Below are positions 6,464 through 9,749 of a stretch of 9,749 nt of DNA, in pieces. The notes under the pieces were generated by a model. It was not told the origin of the DNA, ran no database searches, and was given only the letters and a program-made list of their open reading frames with translations. Every line of letters begins with the position of its first letter. The stretch's first letter is position 1. Source of the stretch: Phycisphaerae bacterium (GTDB taxonomy: Bacteria; Planctomycetota; Phycisphaerae; Phycisphaerales; SM1A02); NCBI GenBank assembly GCA_002690755.1, contig NZFT01000118.1, positions 1 to 9,749 of the forward strand, written 5' to 3'. The translations under genes were made by a program, and so were the position numbers.

Positions 6464-6871
6464 ATGACCGTCTTCGCGAAGATCCTCGCCGGCGAGATCC
6501 CCTGCCACCGCGTCTACGAGGACGAACACGTGCTCGCATTCCTCGATGTCGCGCCGTTGAGCCCCGGTCACGTGCTGCTGATTCCGAAGGAGGCTCGTCC
6601 GACGCTCGATGAACTCTCGGATGAGGCCGGCGCGGCCCTCGGTCGGGTGCTCCCCCGGCTCTGTCGGGCGGTCTGTGCCGCGACTGGCACGTCCGCCTAC
6701 AACGTGCTTCAGAACAACGGGGTCGACGCCCACCAGGCGGTGATGCACGTCCACTTCCACATCATTCCGCGGATCGGTGATCGGGGGCTCGGCCTCGACT
6801 GGTCCGCCCAGGCGCTCGACGACGACGCAGAACGACTCGCCGGAGCCATCGCCGCGTCCGTGGACCCCTGA
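6464..6871 (+). CDS. HIT-family (histidine triad) nucleotide-binding hydrolase, HINT type
   Basis: The 135-residue cytoplasmic protein begins FAKILAGEIPCHRVYEDEHVLAFLDVAPLSPGHVLLIPK (4-42), the standard HINT N-terminus, and has QNNGVDAHQAVMHVHFHIIPR (83-103) with the triad H95-H97-H99; H97 is the expected nucleophile that forms the nucleotidyl-histidine intermediate. Family members hydrolyse purine nucleoside phosphoramidates or acyl-adenylates; the physiological substrate is generally unsettled. Length is normal. It starts with ATG, divergent from nadC with 120 bp between the starts, and ends only 13 bp from the end of the convergent CBM9-like gene. Confidence 0.95.
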   Translation: MTVFAKILAGEIPCHRVYEDEHVLAFLDVAPLSPGHVLLIPKEARPTLDELSDEAGAALGRVLPRLCRAVCAATGTSAYNVLQNNGVDAHQAVMHVHFHIIPRIGDRGLGLDWSAQALDDDAERLAGAIAASVDP

Positions 6872-6884
6872 TCCCTCGACCACG

Positions 6885-7772
6885 TCAGCCCCCGGTGAAG
6901 CGAAGCATCCCCCACCGCTCCGGGACGTGCATGTTGATCTCCCACTGCGGCGTCCAGGTCCAGTTGTGCTCAGGGCGGCCTTCGACCTTCCGATAGGTGC
7001 CCTCATGGACCTCGAGGTCCCACTGGACCCGGGAGAAGTTGATCCGCCAGGTGTCGCCGATCGATGGAACCGTCGGCCGGAGGTGTTCCGTGATGGGCGG
7101 AATCGTCCATTCGCCGCCGTCTTCGCGGCGGACCGGCGGTTTGAGATCCTCGAACGGGATCGCGAGCTCCACGACCCAGCCCTCGTCCCGATCCGAAGGA
7201 TCGTTGACCGTGCCCGAGGTGTGGATCGCGAACCGCATCCCGGAGGCATCCCACCCGTGCTCCGCGGGGCCGCCGAGGCGATACGGCCGCTGGAGGAACA
7301 GGTCGAAGATCGTGCCGAGAACGTTGATCTCGACCTCGTAGTACTCGTCGCCGTCACCATCGGGATCGATGAAGACCTCGAAGTCGTTCTCGTGGAACAC
7401 GATCATGTCCCGGCGGTCGTAGGTCGCCCAGAGATCGGGCTCCTCCATCTCGCAACCGATGTAGAGATTCGACTCGTCCCAGATCATCTTCGAACGCGTT
7501 CGAAAGCGCGGATCGACCCTCGCCTCGCCTTCGATGTCGCGATAGTCAGCCGTCCACGCCGCCATCTTCCAGGCGCCGGACTCGAGATCACCATTGAAGG
7601 CGGGGGCAACATCCACCCGTGGACAGTCGTAGGCCAGCGGCGGGTGAACGACATCGACCGTGGGCTCGGCGATGGAGGCCCGACCGGGTCCGCTGCTGCA
7701 GGCGGAAAGCGACCAGACCGCGGCGACTGTGACTCCCGTCGACAAAAGCGACATGCATCGATGATTCGTCAT
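6885..7772 (-). CDS. Lipoprotein with carbohydrate-binding family 9-like (CBM9/DOMON) domain
   Basis: The 295-residue product has a type II signal peptide ending LSAC (22-25), so C25 should be lipidated. The mature part is one CBM9-like domain: FNGDLESGAWKMAAWTADY (59-77), MIWDESNLYIGCEMEEPD (96-113), HENDFEVFIDPDGDGDEYYEVEINVLG (127-153) with an Asp/Gly-rich turn resembling a calcium site, then GWVVELAIPFEDL and GDTWRINFSRVQW. Such stand-alone proteins are frequent in Planctomycetota and Bacteroidota and are presumed to bind sugars at the cell surface; ligand is unknown. ATG at 7772 is chosen because R5 gives a positive n-region; M7 would lack one. No glycoside hydrolase is adjacent. It is preceded by a long non-coding stretch with repeats that may carry its promoter. 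Confidence 0.9.
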   Translation of the reverse strand: MTNHRCMSLLSTGVTVAAVWSLSACSSGPGRASIAEPTVDVVHPPLAYDCPRVDVAPAFNGDLESGAWKMAAWTADYRDIEGEARVDPRFRTRSKMIWDESNLYIGCEMEEPDLWATYDRRDMIVFHENDFEVFIDPDGDGDEYYEVEINVLGTIFDLFLQRPYRLGGPAEHGWDASGMRFAIHTSGTVNDPSDRDEGWVVELAIPFEDLKPPVRREDGGEWTIPPITEHLRPTVPSIGDTWRINFSRVQWDLEVHEGTYRKVEGRPEHNWTWTPQWEINMHVPERWGMLRFTGG

Positions 7773-7856
7773 CCACGCACGGTAACCGCAGTCCGCCCGA
7801 CGCCATCACGTGAAAATCCCGAAGAACATCCGAGATCGAAGCCCCTGTAGAACAAG

Positions 7857-7915
7857 GACTTGCATCCCCTTTTGAAGTGGTGATGGCGGATAAGAACGTC
7901 ATTTCGACTTGCATC
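7857..7915. repeat. Pair of 10-bp direct repeats, GACTTGCATC
   Basis: Identical copies at 7857-7866 and 7906-7915, 49 bp apart start to start, in the low-GC part of the gap and about 85-145 bp upstream of the CBM9-like start on the minus strand. They could be binding sites of a regulator; chance cannot be excluded. Confidence 0.3.
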
Positions 7916-7959
7916 AGGCTGAATTTGGGGCATTGTGTTGTGGAGTGAGCCAATTGGTG

Positions 7960-7996
7960 TTTCGCCCGACCGACCTGAGGGTCGAATCGGGCGGAA
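7960..7996. repeat. Long imperfect hairpin
   Basis: A 10-nt arm at 7960-7969 pairs with 7987-7996 (one T/G wobble). After a 1x2 internal loop CGACC (7971-7975) pairs with GGTCG (7980-7984) around a TGAG tetraloop. No T-run follows on either strand, so it is not an intrinsic terminator; it may be part of an RNA or a protein-binding site. Confidence 0.45.
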
Positions 7997-8192
7997 GATG
8001 GCCGGTTGCGAGGACAAAGGGACATTTCGATCGGTCGTCATTCGCGATCAGCCCTCGGGAGGGGCGGAACACGCGAATCCGACCGGACTCCACCGCGATT
8101 TTTCGCGGCCGGAGGTTCCCACCACCTCGCGACCGTTGCCGTCTGGAAGACCCCGATTGAACCCGATCCAGCCTGAACAATCCGATGCCCGG

Positions 8193-8477
8193 ATGATCGA
8201 CTCGCTCATCGAGCCCGAACCGATCGACTCGACGCTGCGACAGGCGGCTCGCCCATCGGCGGTCCTTGAGGCGCTCCGATCGGACACACGCATTCTGGAG
8301 GCGAAGTCGGTCCGATTCGTTCCCAGGCTCGCGGGGCTGCGGCCCCTCGCATCGCTCCCCGGCGGACTCGACCGACCCCGCCCCGGCACGCGACGCCCGT
8401 TCGGTCGCACCCACGGCGAACGAGACCTCGCCCGACCGCGGCAATTCCGCGTCGGCATCCGTCGTACCCGGGCCTGA
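8193..8477 (+). CDS. Possible small hypothetical protein (weak)
   Basis: A 94-residue reading frame starting MIDSLIEPEPIDSTLRQAAR and containing PSAVLEALRSDTRILEAKSV. By hand reading, roughly three quarters of third positions are G or C, above the second-position level, as in the real genes here. An intrinsic terminator begins 25 bases after its stop. Against it: no ribosome binding site before the ATG, a C-terminal third rich in Arg and Pro that reads like a shadow frame, and no recognisable family. The frame is open upstream to a GTG at 7935, but codon use there is unlike the other genes. It may be a remnant, a small novel protein, or part of a non-coding transcript. Confidence 0.2.
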   Translation: MIDSLIEPEPIDSTLRQAARPSAVLEALRSDTRILEAKSVRFVPRLAGLRPLASLPGGLDRPRPGTRRPFGRTHGERDLARPRQFRVGIRRTRA

Positions 8478-8502
8478 CGCCGACGCGTTCAAGACCGATG
8501 AT

Positions 8503-8539
8503 GCCCACCCGAGGATTCCTCCGGGTGTGCTTTTCGTTT
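8503..8539 (+). terminator. Intrinsic terminator, plus strand
   Basis: CACCCGAGG (8506-8514) pairs with CCT plus CGGGTG (8518-8527, one bulged C) around an ATT loop, and outer GC/GC pairs extend it. The stem is followed by TTTTCGTTT. It ends an unidentified plus-strand transcript and separates it from the PEP-CTERM gene. Confidence 0.65.
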
Positions 8540-8659
8540 GCCTGATCCGGTTCTTGGTGCGAGAACGCGGACTGTGTTGCGACCCCGCAAGGCTTCGGTG
8601 AAGTCGCGCGTCACCCCATTGAATCGACCACTGCAACCCCAAGAATGGGGGTCCACGAA

Positions 8660-8710
8660 GGCGTGTCTTCGCGGGTGGCTGGGCGTTCCAGCGAACGGAA
8701 AGGACACGCC
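8660..8710 (+). repeat. Bulged long hairpin in the PEP-CTERM leader
   Basis: The contiguous left arm at 8660-8672 (GGCGTGTCTTCGC) pairs as TTCGC with GCGAA (8691-8695) and as GGCGTGTC with GACACGCC (8703-8710), with a 7-nt bulge on the right side and an inner CTGG/CCAG alternative. Confidence 0.45.
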
Positions 8711-8729
8711 CGGGGGATATCACCGAATG

Positions 8730-8760
8730 CCTCGCCACGCGTCGCCTCGACGTGGCGAGG
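8730..8760 (+). repeat. Perfect 10-bp hairpin in the PEP-CTERM leader
   Basis: CCTCGCCACG (8730-8739) and CGTGGCGAGG (8751-8760) with an 11-nt loop that can itself form GTCG/CGAC. AAAG follows, so it is not a terminator. The left arm is identical to the one in the terminator at 9706-9715. Confidence 0.55.
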
Positions 8761-8930
8761 AAAGCGAAGACGCTCGACCGGAAACAAGTCGAAGACGACG
8801 GAAGGAAGAAAGACCCCGGATGAAGGAGTCGACCGACCCGACCGGGCATCACATCATCGAGGCATTCCCACTTTCGGCCGGTCCCTTCCGGTCAAGGCAT
8901 TTGTGCCAACGTTCCCGAATGATTCCAAAG

Positions 8931-8937
8931 AAGGAGA
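8931..8937 (+). promoter_or_regulatory. Strong ribosome binding site of the PEP-CTERM gene
   Basis: AAGGAGA, 8 bases before the ATG at 8946, is the best Shine-Dalgarno match in the window. It decides the start, although the frame is open back to 8538, and suggests high expression compared with the other genes. Confidence 0.8.
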
Positions 8938-8945
8938 TTCAACCA

Positions 8946-9644
8946 ATGCGTTCCACGCTGATCACCAGCGGCCTCGCTGCCGCATCCCTGACCCTCGCCG
9001 CGACCGCAGACATCACCAGCGTCGGCGTCGTGTCCTACTCCGTCACGGCCGAGGAATTCGGCGGGACCTCGGTCTCCGTCAATGTCCAGGACCTCTACCT
9101 CTACTCTGACAATGCCGCAGACGTCGCACTCAACGTCTACGACCTCACCCTCGCTGAAGCGGCGCGGGTCACCTTCTACCAGAGCTCGACCGGCCTCGGT
9201 TGGGCACCCACCAATCTGGGCGGCATCTTTGACACCTCGGCCACCCGGCTCGCCGACTCGTTCGTGACCATCGGTGGCTTCATGCAGGACATGCTCATTC
9301 CCGAGCAGGCGCCCGGCATGGGTGCCGGGTCCGGTCTCGACCCCAACTTCGGCGGAAACAATTCCCCGTATCCCAACGCGTTCGCGGGTTGGTACAACGG
9401 CAGCCCCCCGAACCTCAACGGTCAGGTCGGCATGCTCCCCGGTACCGCCGGCATGGGCGTCCTCGTCGGTCGCTTCGCCTACGACGGCGACTTTGACCTC
9501 GCGGGTTCGACCATGTCCGTCACCTGGAACCAGGGAATCGGCACCGGTGCCGAGCAGGCGACCTTCACCGTCGTTCCCGCCCCGGGCGCCCTTGCCCTCC
9601 TCGGCCTCGCCGGCCTCGCCGGTCGTCGCCGTCGGAACGGCTGA
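8946..9644 (+). CDS. PEP-CTERM sorting domain-containing exported protein
   Basis: The 232-residue protein has an N-terminal signal peptide (MRSTLITSGLAAASLTLAATA, likely cut after A21) and ends with VPAPGA (210-215), a Leu/Ala/Gly transmembrane helix (215-226) and RRRR (227-230), the tripartite PEP-CTERM signal in its planctomycete VPAP form. Such proteins are exported by Sec, recognised by an exosortase at the PEP-like motif and delivered to the cell surface or extracellular matrix; no exosortase gene is in the window. The body (22-209) is Gly/Asn/Thr-rich, acidic and cysteine-free, beginning with beta-like VGVVSYSVTAEEFGGTSVSVNVQDLYLYSD and later VLVGRFAYDGDFDL and MSVTWNQGIGTG. It reads like a secreted structural or adhesive protein, but I recognise no domain. 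It is monocistronic: long leader and strong RBS before it, intrinsic terminator after it. Confidence 0.92.
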   Translation: MRSTLITSGLAAASLTLAATADITSVGVVSYSVTAEEFGGTSVSVNVQDLYLYSDNAADVALNVYDLTLAEAARVTFYQSSTGLGWAPTNLGGIFDTSATRLADSFVTIGGFMQDMLIPEQAPGMGAGSGLDPNFGGNNSPYPNAFAGWYNGSPPNLNGQVGMLPGTAGMGVLVGRFAYDGDFDLAGSTMSVTWNQGIGTGAEQATFTVVPAPGALALLGLAGLAGRRRRNG

Positions 9645-9662
9645 TATCCCGTTCATACGCGA

Positions 9663-9686
9663 GGCTCGGTTCGTTCGAACCGTGCC
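9663..9686 (+). repeat. Hairpin just after the PEP-CTERM gene
   Basis: CGGTTC (9667-9672) pairs with GAACCG (9677-9682) around GTTC, and GGC/GCC extends the stem past a T/T mismatch. There is no T-run behind it; it sits 18 bases after the stop and 15 bases before the terminator stem. Confidence 0.45.
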
Positions 9687-9701
9687 GAGATGGATCGAGA
9701 C

Positions 9702-9742
9702 CGCCCCTCGCCACGGCCTTCGTGGCGGGGGGCGTCTTTCTT
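9702..9742 (+). terminator. Intrinsic terminator of the PEP-CTERM gene
   Basis: A 14-bp stem, 9702-9715 with 9721-9734 (one T/G wobble), closes a 5-nt GCCTT loop and is followed by TCTTTCTT. A textbook Rho-independent terminator, 57 bases after the stop codon. Confidence 0.85.
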
Positions 9743-9749
9743 GATCACT

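Larger units (their letters stand above)
7773..8192. other. Non-coding stretch upstream of the CBM9-like lipoprotein gene
   Basis: About 420 bp with no ORF that looks like protein. Positions 7800-7960 are clearly less GC-rich than the rest of the window, fitting promoter DNA. It holds two copies of GACTTGCATC, a long hairpin (7960-7996) and a small perfect hairpin (8093-8108: CCGCGA, TTTT loop, TCGCGG, extendable by CTCC/GGAG). I could not place a convincing -35/-10 pair on either strand. Confidence 0.5.
8478..8945. other. Structured non-coding stretch and leader of the PEP-CTERM gene
   Basis: About 470 bp without a credible gene. After the terminator at 8503-8539 come successive inverted repeats: TTGCG/CGCAA at 8577-8590, CCCCATT (8614-8620) with AATGGGG (8644-8650), a 13-nt arm at 8660-8672, and a perfect 10-bp stem at 8730-8760. 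From 8761 to 8930 the strand is purine-rich and less structured up to the ribosome binding site. If transcription of the PEP-CTERM gene starts shortly after 8540, this would be a long folded 5' leader; I recognise no known riboswitch. Confidence 0.45.

Noticed and set aside
6872..6884. A terminator expected between the convergent HIT and CBM9-like genes
   Set aside because: Only 13 bp separate the stops and I see no hairpin with a T-run there.
6344..7360. The N-terminal extension of the nadC frame (open to 7360)
   Set aside because: Arg/Ser-rich, runs through the HIT and CBM9-like genes, and is not part of any NadC; GTG at 6343 gives a normal-length enzyme.
8266..8601. A 111-codon plus-strand open frame overlapping the weak ORF
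   Set aside because: It reads through the intrinsic terminator at 8503-8539. I considered it as a frameshifted continuation of the 8193 ORF, but the evidence is too thin.
7914..8852. A 312-codon minus-strand open frame in the gap
   Set aside because: Runs through the terminator and several hairpins, Ser/Arg-rich, and its third positions are not the GC-rich ones in 8193-8477.
8892..9656. A 254-codon open frame on the minus strand opposite the PEP-CTERM gene
   Set aside because: Gly/Glu/Arg-rich shadow frame without motifs; the plus strand has signal peptide, sorting signal, strong RBS and terminator.
1..9749. CRISPR array, insertion sequence, prophage or toxin-antitoxin module
   Set aside because: No regularly spaced repeats, transposase, integrase or phage protein was found. 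YwqK-type repeats are named after an antitoxin, but no toxin gene accompanies the lipoprotein.

Overview
The window is high-GC bacterial chromosome with tightly packed genes and strong third-position G/C bias. Several genes start with GTG and many starts lack a Shine-Dalgarno sequence. Its most telling gene encodes a short secreted protein ending in a VPAPGA motif, a Leu/Ala/Gly helix and an RRRR tail, which is the PEP-CTERM sorting signal common in Planctomycetota. A carbohydrate-binding family 9-like lipoprotein, a small CBM48-type protein and large unrecognised exported proteins fit the same group. My best guess is a free-living, possibly marine planctomycete of the Phycisphaerae type; this is inference from gene content, not from a marker gene.

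Layout. Positions 1-368 (minus) hold the N-terminal part of a ParA/Soj-type partition ATPase that runs off the left edge. Upstream of it on the same strand is a 602-residue exported or membrane-anchored protein (437-2245). Divergent from that, on the plus strand, are a 77-residue CBM48-like protein (2309-2542), a lipoprotein with YwqK/MORN_2-like repeats (2655-3116) and, three bases later, a nitroreductase-superfamily flavoenzyme that looks like a bacterial iodotyrosine deiodinase (3120-3821). Its 3' end overlaps by 89 bp the 3' end of a minus-strand cluster, transcribed in the order nadC (6343-5414), biotin-protein ligase (5417-4581) and an unrecognised secreted protein (4578-3733). nadC and the ligase overlap at ATGA, and the next gap is 2 bp. 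Divergent from nadC is a HIT-family nucleotide hydrolase (6464-6871), which converges with a CBM9-like lipoprotein (7772-6885).

The last quarter is different. From 7773 to 8945 there is no confident gene. The stretch holds several hairpins, a pair of 10-bp direct repeats, one short ORF with coding-like codon use, and a good intrinsic terminator at 8503-8539 with no confident gene in front of it. Next comes the PEP-CTERM gene (8946-9644), with the best ribosome binding site in the window, then a hairpin and a strong intrinsic terminator. A hairpin in the PEP-CTERM leader and the terminator behind the gene share an identical 10-nt left arm.

Functional links: nadC (NAD synthesis) and the biotin ligase form a small cofactor operon. 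The lipoprotein/deiodinase pair and the CBM9 and PEP-CTERM genes look like cell-surface or accessory functions. I see no insertion sequence, CRISPR array, tRNA, rRNA or phage gene. The points most worth follow-up are the deiodinase homologue with its complete substrate-lid triad, and the structured gap around the PEP-CTERM gene.
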